Below are positions 46,894-54,869 of a stretch of DNA of 64,000 nucleotides, one piece after another. The notes under the pieces are model-generated. The model was not told the origin of the DNA. It was given only the letters and a program-made list of their open reading frames with translations, and searched no databases. This DNA is from Hyphomicrobium sp. (lineage in GTDB: Bacteria; Pseudomonadota; Alphaproteobacteria; Rhizobiales; Hyphomicrobiaceae): NCBI GenBank assembly GCA_019751875.1, contig JAIEMV010000002.1, forward strand, positions 496,001-560,000. The letters are read 5' to 3'. Every line of letters begins with the position of its first letter. Position 1 is the stretch's first letter. Both the position numbers and the translations under genes were made by a program.

Positions 46894-47847
46894 ATGGGGC
46901 GGCGCGTGAGTGATGAGATCAATATGACTGCGAGCAGAACATGGTCGGGCCTGGGCGCATGCAGGGAACGGGCAGGCCTCCTGCTCCGGCTCGGACATCT
47001 GTCGATCGTACTCCTTCTGGCGTTAGCCCCGCCTGCGTTCGCACAGGACATCGCAACGGACTGGATCGACGGGGAGCGCCATCGTACGCGGCTAATCGCG
47101 GGTGATGTTCCAGGGGCCACACCTGGAACCGTGACGGCCTTCGTCGAGATGTCGATGGATAAGGGATGGAAAACCTACTGGCGCAATCCGGGGACAGCGG
47201 GCGGCATTCCACCGGAGTTCAAGTGGTCGAACTCGAAGAACATTACCAAGCTAGAGGTACTGTTTCCCGTTCCGCAGGTGCTGAGCGACAAGGCCGGCGA
47301 TGTCATCGGATATGAGGAATACGCGATCTTCCCGCTGCGCATCACACCGGCCGACGTCACAGCGCCAGTGCAGCTCGACCTGACGGTGAACTACGGCATT
47401 TGCGCAAAGCTATGCGTGCCGGCAGAGGCGGCGTTCAGTCTTGCCATTCCGCCAGCTCCATTGCCGTCAGCGGGGCCGGATGCGGCGCGGGCGTTTGCGG
47501 CGGTGCCCCGGGTGGGCGCCGAGCGCAAGCCCGTCGATCCCTCCGACTTGAAGGTCGAGCGTCCGGCGGGCAAGCCTGGGATCGTACGTATGTCAGCCCT
47601 GTTTCCCGGCGATCCGGCGTCGGCGGCGATGTTTGTTTCAGTTCCCGATGGGCGATATCTGCCCCTGCCGGCGCGGCAGGCAACTGGAAGCGGCAGTGCA
47701 TCGTTCAGCGCCAGTGCTGGGCGGGTGACGTTCGAGATGGATTTCACGTCGTCCCCCGCTGATCTGGAGGCTCTTAAAGGCGCGACCGTGAGTGTGACGA
47801 TGGTGGGCGAAAAGGGTCAGTCGGACGACAGCTTCGTCATCGACTGA
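46894..47847 (+). CDS. DsbD N-terminal-like periplasmic protein
   Basis: 317 residues from the first ATG; an ATG at 46924 would give a shorter leader, and the choice is not settled. Signal peptide core: HLSIVLLLALAPPAFAQD. The mature part has GWKTYWRNPGTAGGIPPEFK, VIGYEEYAIFPLRITPADV and LTVNYGICAKLCVPAEAAFS, i.e. the alpha domain of DsbD with its C-x-x-x-C pair (CAKLC), which passes electrons to periplasmic thiols. The membrane (beta) and thioredoxin (gamma) domains are missing from this protein, so it is a stand-alone alpha-type protein that needs an inner-membrane partner. Confidence 0.87.
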   Translation: MGRRVSDEINMTASRTWSGLGACRERAGLLLRLGHLSIVLLLALAPPAFAQDIATDWIDGERHRTRLIAGDVPGATPGTVTAFVEMSMDKGWKTYWRNPGTAGGIPPEFKWSNSKNITKLEVLFPVPQVLSDKAGDVIGYEEYAIFPLRITPADVTAPVQLDLTVNYGICAKLCVPAEAAFSLAIPPAPLPSAGPDAARAFAAVPRVGAERKPVDPSDLKVERPAGKPGIVRMSALFPGDPASAAMFVSVPDGRYLPLPARQATGSGSASFSASAGRVTFEMDFTSSPADLEALKGATVSVTMVGEKGQSDDSFVID

Positions 47848-47938
47848 GGAACGGGGCCCGTATAGAACACGCCAAACGCCAGTGTCGAGGAGCCGGGGTT
47901 CCATTCCCGGCGGGCGTTCAAGCAAAGGAGATTTTTCT

Positions 47939-48442
47939 ATGTCGATCAAGGTTGGCGATCATCTGCCCGATGCCAAGTTCATGACCCTGACGGCGGATGG
48001 GCCGAAGCCGCTGACCACGGCCGATATTTTCAAGGGCAAGAAGGTGGCGCTGTTTGCGGTGCCGGGCGCCTTCACGCCGACGTGCCATCTGCAGCATTTG
48101 CCGGGGTTCGTGCAGCGCGCCGATGAACTGAAGGCGAAGGGCGTTGATGCGATCGCGTGCACGGCCGTCAACGACGTGTTCGTCATGGACGAGTGGGCGA
48201 AGGCGACCGGATCGAAAGATAAAATCCTGATGCTGACCGACGACAGTGCAGCGTTCGCGAAAGCGATCGGGCTCGACATCGATCTGACTGGCGCGGGGAT
48301 CGGGCTGGGCGTGCGCTCGAAGCGTTATGCCATGCTTGTCGAGGATGGGGTCGTGAAGGTTCTCAACGTCGATGAGAGCCCACCGGCGCATGACAAGTCG
48401 AGTGCGGAGACGATGTGCAAGCTGATCGACAACGTGGTCTGA
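47939..48442 (+). CDS. Peroxiredoxin (Prx5-like)
   Basis: 167 residues from the ATG at 47939 with AAGGAG eight bases upstream. The peroxidatic Cys is in VPGAFTPTCHLQHLPGF, the Prx5 active site (P-x-x-x-T-x-x-C). Other blocks are AIACTAVNDVFVMDEWAKAT and RSKRYAMLVEDGVVKVLNVD. It reduces hydrogen peroxide and alkyl peroxides, using glutathione or thioredoxin/glutaredoxin. A second Cys in ACTAVND could act in resolution. It is transcribed alone and ended by a hairpin. Confidence 0.93.
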   Translation: MSIKVGDHLPDAKFMTLTADGPKPLTTADIFKGKKVALFAVPGAFTPTCHLQHLPGFVQRADELKAKGVDAIACTAVNDVFVMDEWAKATGSKDKILMLTDDSAAFAKAIGLDIDLTGAGIGLGVRSKRYAMLVEDGVVKVLNVDESPPAHDKSSAETMCKLIDNVV

Positions 48443-48462
48443 TCGCCGGCTTCAAGATCGAG

Positions 48463-48502
48463 AAGGCCGCGGCGCCGTTCGGCATCCGCGGCCTTTTGTA
48501 TT
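48463..48502 (+). terminator. Terminator after peroxiredoxin gene
   Basis: AAGGCCGCGG (48463-48472) pairs with CCGCGGCCTT (48486-48495), followed by TTGTATTTTC. It lies between the convergent peroxiredoxin and rnhA genes. The minus side has a weaker T-tract, so it mainly serves the plus strand. Confidence 0.8.
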
Positions 48503-48503
48503 T

Positions 48504-48959
48504 TCAGCGCAGCTTGAACGGGCTCATGCCTTGGCGGGCAAGTTCATCGGCGCGTTCGTTTTCGGGATGGCCGGCGTGGCCCTTGACCCAGTGCCAATCG
48601 ACTTCGTGCTTGTGGCGGGCGGCTTCGAGGGCCTGCCACAGATCAGCGTTCTTGACAGGCTTTTTGTCCGCGGTCTTCCAGCCGTTCTTTTTCCAGGAAT
48701 GAATCCAGGATGTGATGCCGTTCTTGACGTAGGCGCTGTCGGTGTAGAGGTCGATATGGGCGGCGCGCGTCAGTGCGCCGAGGGCTTCGATGACGGCCTG
48801 CAGTTCCATGCGATTGTTGGTCGTCTCCGCCGCGCCGCCGAAGAGTTCCTTGCGGTGCTCGCCCCAGATCATCACCGCGCCCCAGCCGCCCGGTCCCGGA
48901 TTTCCCGAGCAGGCGCCGTCGGTGTAGATCACGACTCTCTTCGTGCCCGAGTGGGTCAT
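48504..48959 (-). CDS. rnhA: Ribonuclease HI
   Basis: 151 residues. The four acidic catalytic residues are in place: Asp in [16 protein letters not shown], Glu in [14 protein letters not shown], Asp in [12 protein letters not shown] and Asp in NERADELAR. It removes RNA from RNA-DNA hybrids. Its ATG overlaps the thrB stop by four bases (ATGA), making it the last gene of ispH-thrB-rnhA. Confidence 0.96.
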   Translation of the reverse strand: MTHSGTKRVVIYTDGACSGNPGPGGWGAVMIWGEHRKELFGGAAETTNNRMELQAVIEALGALTRAAHIDLYTDSAYVKNGITSWIHSWKKNGWKTADKKPVKNADLWQALEAARHKHEVDWHWVKGHAGHPENERADELARQGMSPFKLR

Positions 48960-49927
48960 GCGGCCTCGTCCAGACCATAGGCGCTGATCGAGCGGACAGT
49001 CTGATGGAAGCGAAGGCGGCGGACGTAATCGAAGGGATTGTGCGGCGTGACGAGTGCGTTCGCCGGGCGGTTCAGCCAGTCATAGGATCGGGTCAACAGG
49101 AAGCGGACGGCGGCGCCGCGCGTCAGGATCGGCATCGCAGCGCGTTCGGCGGGGGAGAGTTTGCGGACGCTGTCGTAGCCTTCAAGCAGGGCGCGACCTT
49201 TCGTGAGGTTGAAGGCGTAGTCCTGCTCGAAGCACCAGGCATTGAGGCAGATGGCTACATCGTAGGCGAGCGCGTCGTTGCAGGCGAAGTAGAAGTCGAT
49301 CAGTCCCGACAAGCGATCGCCGAGGAAGAACACGTTGTCGGGAAAGAGATCGGCGTGGATGACGCCGCGCGGCAGCGTGCGCGGCCACGTGGCATCGAGA
49401 AGGTTCAGCTCGTCGTGGATGAGTTGTTGAAGGCCCGGAACAATTTCGTCAGACCGGCTTCGGAACTTGTCAAATAGCGGGTGCCAGCCGGCTTCACCGA
49501 GGGCATTGGCGCGCGTGCGGGGGAAATCGGCAGCGGCCAGGTGAAACTCTGCAAGCGCGCGGCCGAGCTTATGGCAATGATCGGCGCGCGGTTTCTTGAT
49601 GGAGAAGCCGTCGAGGAACGTGACAAAAGCGGCCGTGCGTCCGGCGAGTTTGGACAGCACGCTTCCGTCTGTGGCGTGCACGGGGCGCGGACAGGAGACG
49701 CCGCGTTTAGCGACATGTTCCATGAGGCCCAAAAAGAAGGGCAGGTCTTCGGGTGCGACGCGCGCTTCGTAGAGCGTGAGGATAAAGCGGGCCTGCGTGG
49801 TTTGGACGAGGTAGTTTGTGTTTTCCACGCCCTCGGCAATGCCTTTGTAGGCCACCAGGGTTCCCACGTCGTATCGCGCGAGAAAGGCCGACAGGTCATC
49901 GTCGGTGACTTCGGTGTAAACGGCCAT
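48956..49927 (-). CDS. thrB: Homoserine kinase (ThrB, APH-like type)
   Basis: 323 residues from the ATG at 49927. It phosphorylates homoserine for threonine synthesis. It belongs to the aminoglycoside-phosphotransferase-like type used in Hyphomicrobiales, shown by [20 protein letters not shown], the catalytic [18 protein letters not shown] and the metal motif [20 protein letters not shown]. It starts ten bases after ispH and overlaps rnhA by four bases. Confidence 0.94.
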   Translation of the reverse strand: MAVYTEVTDDDLSAFLARYDVGTLVAYKGIAEGVENTNYLVQTTQARFILTLYEARVAPEDLPFFLGLMEHVAKRGVSCPRPVHATDGSVLSKLAGRTAAFVTFLDGFSIKKPRADHCHKLGRALAEFHLAAADFPRTRANALGEAGWHPLFDKFRSRSDEIVPGLQQLIHDELNLLDATWPRTLPRGVIHADLFPDNVFFLGDRLSGLIDFYFACNDALAYDVAICLNAWCFEQDYAFNLTKGRALLEGYDSVRKLSPAERAAMPILTRGAAVRFLLTRSYDWLNRPANALVTPHNPFDYVRRLRFHQTVRSISAYGLDEAA

Positions 49928-49937
49928 GCGCGTGTTC

Positions 49938-50975
49938 TCACATGGATCCGGCAGGCTTCTCGGCCAGCGACGAGGTCGAGCCCGGCGCGCGAACGTCGCG
50001 CAATTCGCGAGGAACATTGAAGGCGATGTTCTCCGTCGCGGTCGAGACGATTTCGACGGCAACATCGAACCGCGACTTCAGTGCATCGATTACTTCGTTG
50101 ACAAGCTCCTCGGGCGCGGAGGCGCCGGCGGTGATGCCGATGGTGCGTGCGCCATCCAGCCGATGCCAGGGCATGTCGCGTGCCCGTTGGATGAGGACGG
50201 AGTTGCTACAGCCGGCGCGTTCGGCGACTTCGACCAGACGAACGGAATTCGACGAGTTCGGTGCGCCGATCACGAGAAGGCAGTCCAGCTTTGGTGCGAT
50301 GGCCTTCACGGCCGCTTGCCGATTTGTGGTCGCGTAGCAGATATCTTCCTTCATCGGACCGGCAATGCCGGGGAAGCGTGCGTTGAGGATGGAGACGATC
50401 TCGGCCGTGTCGTCGACCGAGAGCGTGGTTTGGGTGACGAACGCGAGTTTTTCGGGATCAATGGGTGTGAACGCGCGAGCATCGGCAGCAGTCTCGATGA
50501 GACGCACGGCGCCGTCGGGCAGTTGTCCCATCGTCCCTTCGACTTCCGGGTGGCCCTTATGACCAACGAGAATGATCTCGCGGCCTTCGAGAAAATGGCG
50601 CTGAGCTTCGATGTGAACCTTGTAGACGAGCGGGCAGGTTGCATCGAGAGCGAACATATTGCGGTGCTTGGCGTCCTGGACGACCGCCTTGGCGACGCCG
50701 TGTGCCGAAAAGATCACGGGCTGAGACGTTGGTGGGATCTGGTCCAACTCGTCCACAAAAACGGCACCTTTTGCCTTGAGAGCATCGACCACAAAGCGGT
50801 TATGTACGATCTCGTGCCGCACATAGACGGGAGCGCCATACTTGGCCAAGGCCAGTTCGACGATTTGGATGGCGCGATCGACCCCGGCGCAGAAACCGCG
50901 CGGGGCAGCCAGCAGCACATTAAGTTGCGGGCGTGTGGTTAATTCGTCGTGTGGCGTATCCGGCATCAACTTCAA
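49938..50975 (-). CDS. ispH: 4-hydroxy-3-methylbut-2-enyl diphosphate reductase
   Basis: 345 residues, the last enzyme of the non-mevalonate isoprenoid pathway. The three cysteines that hold its iron-sulfur cluster are visible in [29 protein letters not shown] and [16 protein letters not shown]. Other signatures are [18 protein letters not shown] and [14 protein letters not shown]. The last block [16 protein letters not shown] binds the diphosphate. It opens the ispH-thrB-rnhA operon. The 50-base C-terminal tail ([15 protein letters not shown]) looks disordered. Confidence 0.96.
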   Translation of the reverse strand: MKLMPDTPHDELTTRPQLNVLLAAPRGFCAGVDRAIQIVELALAKYGAPVYVRHEIVHNRFVVDALKAKGAVFVDELDQIPPTSQPVIFSAHGVAKAVVQDAKHRNMFALDATCPLVYKVHIEAQRHFLEGREIILVGHKGHPEVEGTMGQLPDGAVRLIETAADARAFTPIDPEKLAFVTQTTLSVDDTAEIVSILNARFPGIAGPMKEDICYATTNRQAAVKAIAPKLDCLLVIGAPNSSNSVRLVEVAERAGCSNSVLIQRARDMPWHRLDGARTIGITAGASAPEELVNEVIDALKSRFDVAVEIVSTATENIAFNVPRELRDVRAPGSTSSLAEKPAGSM

Positions 50976-51143
50976 AATCCTGGTTCGTCATTGGCGGATG
51001 GTCGCCGTAACGGAATTGTCCGCGCTGTTGGCGGGGTGGTACAGTTCGAATCACAACACGGGGGGACATGCGACGGCGGGAGCTTTCAGCTCGTTCAACC
51101 GGCGCGACTCCTCGCGTGGCAGCATTATGCGGATGGGCACGCA

Positions 51144-51797
51144 ATGACGCAATCGATCCCTATGGCCACGCATCGAGCTTTGAAGCTCGCGGTGTCGCTA
51201 TGGGCTGCCAGCCTGCTCAGCGGATGTGGCCTGTCCTCGATCACATCCGGGCTGGGCTCCGGCATCATGGGCGGGGGGACCGCGAAAACCGAAACCGGCG
51301 CCGTCAGCGAAGAACAACTTCTCTCTGCTGCGCAGAGCGGCGATGCGGGGCCACCGGTCGGCGGTATCGAGGTTGCTGCCGGCTGTCCAAAGTTTACCAC
51401 TTGGCCGCGAGACAACTTCGTGACGATCTACGAACAGGGCCGTGTGGGCGACGGTATGGCTGTCATGCATCGCGGCGAAATCACCAAGACGGCGCGGGAA
51501 TGCACGATCGAACCTGGCCGGGTCACGGTGAAGTACGGTTTCTCCGGGCGCATCCTACTTGGTCCTAAGGGACGTCCTGGCCCGATCACGCTCCCTGTGT
51601 CGGTGTTCGTCACGGATGAGAAGCGGGCCCGGCTCACGAATGACAAGCTGACGGTGGACGTGAACGTCAGTGTGGAGAATCCAATCGGTTACTTCTCCGC
51701 GGTGCGCACTGTCACATTCGATATTCCGGAAGGTTCGCGACCGGGCGACTATCAGGTGTTCGTTGCGTTCGACCGCACGGTTCCGGGCGCGGGCTGA
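51144..51797 (+). CDS. Putative lipoprotein of unknown function
   Basis: 217 residues from the ATG at 51144 (an ATG at 51162 is also possible). The lipobox is LLSGC after a hydrophobic leader (LKLAVSLWAASLLSGCGLSS), so the mature protein is anchored at Cys. A Gly/Ser-rich linker leads to a beta-rich domain (PKFTTWPRDNFVTIYEQGRV, VTVKYGFSGRILLGPKG, ITLPVSVFVTD, VDVNVSVENPIGYFSAVRTV). The pattern of strands suggests an Ig-like or beta-sandwich fold at the outer membrane or periplasmic face. The family is unknown to me beyond similarity to exported proteins of related bacteria. Confidence 0.75.
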   Translation: MTQSIPMATHRALKLAVSLWAASLLSGCGLSSITSGLGSGIMGGGTAKTETGAVSEEQLLSAAQSGDAGPPVGGIEVAAGCPKFTTWPRDNFVTIYEQGRVGDGMAVMHRGEITKTARECTIEPGRVTVKYGFSGRILLGPKGRPGPITLPVSVFVTDEKRARLTNDKLTVDVNVSVENPIGYFSAVRTVTFDIPEGSRPGDYQVFVAFDRTVPGAG

Positions 51798-51824
51798 GGC
51801 CATCGATTTCCCACACGCGCGCAA

Positions 51825-51860
51825 AACAAGAAAGGCCGGGCGAACCCGGCCTTTCTTGTT
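51825..51860. terminator. Bidirectional terminator between lipoprotein gene and atpF
   Basis: AACAAGAAAGGCCGGG (51825-51840), loop CGAA, CCCGGCCTTTCTTGTT (51845-51860): a perfect 16 bp stem with a GNRA-like tetraloop. Both strands end in T-rich sequence (CTTGTTG on plus; CTTGTTTTG on minus), so it stops both convergent genes. Confidence 0.92.
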
Positions 51861-51882
51861 GTCGCAAAGCGGCGAGAGGCAC

Positions 51883-52401
51883 TCAATTCAGGCGGCCCTT
51901 GAGATCGCGGATGCTGCTGTCGATGAGGGCGTCGGCCTCGGCGCCGGTGACCTTCGCACGCAGGATCTTTTCAGCAGTTGCGAGGGCCACATCGACGGCC
52001 GCAGCGCGGACTTCAGTCACGGCTTGAGCTTCGGCGCGCGAGATCTTTTCCTCGGCGGCTTTCGTGCGGCGTTCCAGAGTTTCGGCAAGGGTCTTGCGCG
52101 TTTCGCTGGCAAGTGCTTCGGCCTCACGCTTGGCGGCGGCGACAATTTCCTTCGCCTCCTCCTCAGCCTCCTTACTGCGGCGCTGGTAATCGGCAAGCAG
52201 TTGCTGGGCTTCTTCACGCATGCGGCGGGCATCGTCCAGTTCCCTGCGGATGACGTCCGCGCGGGCATCGAGAGACTTGCCGACGGTGTCCGGAACCTTG
52301 AAGTAGACCAGAATGGCAAAGAAGCCGATGAGGGCGAGTGCCGTCCAGAAGTAGGTGTCGTTCGGGTCGAGAAGGTTGGCCATTACGATATAGGTGGTCA
52401 T
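51883..52401 (-). CDS. atpF: ATP synthase F0 subunit b
   Basis: 172 residues: a single N-terminal TM helix (YFWTALALIGFFAILVYFKV) then a long charged helix (VIRRELDDARRMREEAQQLL, RRSKEAEEEAKEIVAAAKRE) that forms the peripheral stalk linking F0 to F1. It is the last gene of the operon, eight bases after the b' gene. Alphaproteobacteria typically have both b and b', and the F1 genes sit elsewhere in this order. Confidence 0.95.
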   Translation of the reverse strand: MTTYIVMANLLDPNDTYFWTALALIGFFAILVYFKVPDTVGKSLDARADVIRRELDDARRMREEAQQLLADYQRRSKEAEEEAKEIVAAAKREAEALASETRKTLAETLERRTKAAEEKISRAEAQAVTEVRAAAVDVALATAEKILRAKVTGAEADALIDSSIRDLKGRLN

Positions 52402-52408
52402 GGCTTCG

Positions 52409-52954
52409 TTACTCCCCGGCGCCAGCAGTGAGGGCGCGCTTCACTTCGTCGGCGCTGACATCCTTGCCGGTCAATTGCTTCACGACAGGGCCGGCAATTT
52501 CGGATGCGATATCTCCGACGCTCGACAGTGCCTTGCGTTTGGTCTCGGCGATCCGGGCTTCGGCGTCGGCCAGTTTCTTGGCGGTCGCGGCTTCGACCTC
52601 GGCGCGCTCGCGATCGACCTCAGCGGAAAGCTTTTCCTGTGTCGTGCGCGCAATCGCCGTGGCGTTGCCGCGCGCGTCGGCGAGCGATTTTTCGTATGTC
52701 CTCATCGCGCCGTCGATTTCGTCCTTCAGGCGCTCGGCAGCGTCAATGTCGCGCTGGATGCGGTTCTGACGCTCTTCGATCACGCCGCCAATGCGCGGAA
52801 TGGCGATCTTCTTCAACAGGAAATAGAGCGCTACGAACGTGATCGCGAGCCAGACGAGCTGGGGCGAAACGGTCGACGGATCAAGCGGCGGGAACACCTT
52901 GTCGGCGGTGCCGCCGTGCGGGACTTCTGTTCCCGTGGTGACGGGCTCGGTCAT
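52409..52954 (-). CDS. ATP synthase F0 subunit b'
   Basis: 181 residues. After a 30-residue Pro/Thr/Gly-rich N-terminus comes the TM helix (LVWLAITFVALYFLLKKIAI) and a long helix (RIGGVIEERQNRIQRDIDAA, LRTYEKSLADARGNATAIAR-type) that pairs with subunit b. The position right before atpF is typical of photosynthetic and alphaproteobacterial F-type synthases. Confidence 0.94.
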   Translation of the reverse strand: MTEPVTTGTEVPHGGTADKVFPPLDPSTVSPQLVWLAITFVALYFLLKKIAIPRIGGVIEERQNRIQRDIDAAERLKDEIDGAMRTYEKSLADARGNATAIARTTQEKLSAEVDRERAEVEAATAKKLADAEARIAETKRKALSSVGDIASEIAGPVVKQLTGKDVSADEVKRALTAGAGE

Positions 52955-53132
52955 TGGATGGGCCTTGATGTCACCGGCCCGACAAGCGGGCCAATTCGAT
53001 TTGAATTCTCTGAGGGGCCAAACGGACCGGCTTCACAGCCGGTCCGTTGCCAACCCGATGGGAAGAGAAGCCAGAAAGCTTTCAATCTTGCGTTCGAAAG
53101 TTTCCAGCGCCTCGATGGCTCGCGACGAAAGA

Positions 53133-53357
53133 TCAGGTGAACAGCAGCAGGAACGCGACGACGAGGGCGAAGATGCCCAGAGCTTCCGTCACGGCGAAGC
53201 CGAAGATGAGGCGGCCGAACTGGCCATCAGCAGCTGAGGGGTTGCGGAGCGCACCCTGAAGGAACTGACCGAACAGGTTGCCAACGCCGATGGCAGCAAT
53301 GCCAATGCCGAGCGCTGCGATGCCCGCACCGATAAACTTAGCCGACTGAGGATCCAT
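53133..53357 (-). CDS. atpE: ATP synthase F0 subunit c
   Basis: 74 residues, two TM helices in a hairpin. The proton-binding carboxylate is the Glu in GFAVTEALGIFALV; the polar loop is LRNPSAADGQFG. The N-terminal helix has the glycine-rich GAGIAALGIGIAAIGVGNLF pattern. It forms the rotor ring. Confidence 0.97.
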   Translation of the reverse strand: MDPQSAKFIGAGIAALGIGIAAIGVGNLFGQFLQGALRNPSAADGQFGRLIFGFAVTEALGIFALVVAFLLLFT

Positions 53358-53411
53358 TATTCTCTCCCTGTGGTTGATCGTGTGTTGGTGTGATGCGCTG
53401 CCGCCGGGGCT

Positions 53412-54194
53412 TTAGTGGCCCGGATGCAGAGCGTCGTTGAGGTACATGCAGGTCAACATCGTGAAGACGTAGGCCTGCAGGAATGCGACGAGAAACTCGA
53501 GCGCGGTAATGCCCAGAACCGCCAGCAGCGGCAAGGGGGCGATCGCAGATGCCGCGCCACCGGCGCCGAGCAGCATGATGATGAAGCCGGCGAACACTTT
53601 CAGCGTAATGTGGCCGGCCAGCATATTCGCGAACAGTCGCAGCGAGTGGCTGAGAGGACGCGAGAAGAATGAGATGACTTCGATGAGCGAAACCAGCGGG
53701 AGCACGTAGATCGGCACGCCGTCTGGCACGAAGAGTTTGAGGAAGCCGAGACCGTTCTTGGCGAATCCGACGACGATGACGGTGAGGAACACCAGGATCG
53801 CAAGAGCGGCGGTGACCCAGATCTGGCTCGTAACGGTGAAGAACCCAGGGATCATGCCTAGCATGTTCAGCGTGAGAATGAACATGAAGAACGTGAAGAT
53901 GAGCGGGAAAAACTTCATGCCCTGCTCGCCCATGCTGTCGCGGACCATGCCAGCGACGAATTCGTAGACGCTCTCGGCGACCGACTGCATTCGGCTCGGG
54001 ACGAGTGAGCGTCCGCGCGAGGCGTACATCAGAAGGCCGAAAGAAAGGAGCACGCCGGCGACCATGAACAGGGCCGAGTTCGTGAAGGTGGCATCGACGC
54101 CGAAGATCTCGAGGGGGAAGAGGCGCTTGACCTCAAACTGATGGATGGGGTCCGGCATTCCGCCGCCACCCTGTGCCCCGTGTTCTGCTGCCAC
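53412..54194 (-). CDS. atpB: ATP synthase F0 subunit a
   Basis: 260 residues with five or more TM helices. The essential Arg lies in [20 protein letters not shown], next to the proton channel, and the C-terminal block [20 protein letters not shown] completes the signature. The N-terminus is extended and soluble ([20 protein letters not shown]). Confidence 0.96.
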   Translation of the reverse strand: MAAEHGAQGGGGMPDPIHQFEVKRLFPLEIFGVDATFTNSALFMVAGVLLSFGLLMYASRGRSLVPSRMQSVAESVYEFVAGMVRDSMGEQGMKFFPLIFTFFMFILTLNMLGMIPGFFTVTSQIWVTAALAILVFLTVIVVGFAKNGLGFLKLFVPDGVPIYVLPLVSLIEVISFFSRPLSHSLRLFANMLAGHITLKVFAGFIIMLLGAGGAASAIAPLPLLAVLGITALEFLVAFLQAYVFTMLTCMYLNDALHPGH

Positions 54195-54208
54195 GTCCCT
54201 ACCCCGGT

Positions 54209-54622
54209 CTATTGATCGTCGTTATCCGGCACGGACTGACCGAGCTTGAAGTCCTTCTGGGACTCGATCTCTGCCTGCATCCGCTTAAAGGCCCTCAGAA
54301 TATTGAGGATACCTGCGCTGAAACCCAACATGATGAACACGAGAAACAGCCACGGCCTGGTTCCAAGCCATGCGTCGAGCACGTAGCCCATGAACCCGCC
54401 GACCAGGATGGCCGCGACAAGTTCGGACGACATTCTCAACCCGTAGGCCATGCCGCGTGAGCGGTTGGCCCGGTCTTGCTGATCCTCGATTTCGGCCTGT
54501 TTCTCGGCCTGGACACTGCCTATGCGCGTGCCCAGTTCAGAGGCCCGGCGTTTGAACTCAGCGATATCCTCAGGGCTCAAGTGTCCTTTTACAGGGTGTG
54601 CCCCATGGTCTGAGTCCGCCAT
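54209..54622 (-). CDS. atpI: ATP synthase-associated protein AtpI
   Basis: 137 residues: a charged coiled-coil-like N-terminus ([40 protein letters not shown]), two TM helices ([20 protein letters not shown] and [20 protein letters not shown]) and a basic tail. It helps c-ring assembly and leads the atpI-B-E-b'-b operon. It starts 14 bases upstream of atpB on the minus strand. Confidence 0.9.
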   Translation of the reverse strand: MADSDHGAHPVKGHLSPEDIAEFKRRASELGTRIGSVQAEKQAEIEDQQDRANRSRGMAYGLRMSSELVAAILVGGFMGYVLDAWLGTRPWLFLVFIMLGFSAGILNILRAFKRMQAEIESQKDFKLGQSVPDNDDQ

Positions 54623-54771
54623 CGGATTCCTCCACGGAAAACGGCCGGAAACACGAAGGTTTTCGAACGCGCCGCACCATATGAGCGCCCCTATGGGGTG
54701 TCAAGAAAGGGCGGCTGCGGCCTCTCCGACCTAGGGTATGGCGAAACCGCGCAGGGAGATTTTAGTTGCCG

Positions 54772-54805
54772 GTTCCGACTCCCCGTGCGGGGAGCCGGCC
54801 GGAAC
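54772..54805. repeat. Hairpin element copy 1 (downstream of smc)
   Basis: Outer arms GTTCCG (54772-54777) and CGGAAC (54800-54805) enclose a 22-nt core that starts ACTCC and ends GGAGCCGGC, with an inner stem CTCCCC/GGGGAG. It belongs to the same family as the copies at 54818 and 60641. Confidence 0.7.
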
Positions 54806-54817
54806 TTGGTTTTGTTT

Positions 54818-54859
54818 GTCGCTTCCGACTCCCTTGCCGGGGAGCCGGCCGGAAGCGAC
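54818..54859. repeat. Hairpin element copy 2 (downstream of smc)
   Basis: Outer arms GTCGCTTCCG (54818-54827) and CGGAAGCGAC (54850-54859) pair perfectly around a 22-nt core (ACTCC...GGAGCCGGC, 54828-54849). It begins ten bases after the smc stop. No clear U-tract follows on the minus strand, so it is not an ordinary terminator. Confidence 0.75.
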
Positions 54860-54869
54860 GGAAGGGGGG

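Noticed and set aside
54772..54859. Ordinary rho-independent terminator of smc
   Set aside because: The hairpins lack a U-tract and share a conserved core with a copy in a 5' leader region, so simple termination does not explain them.
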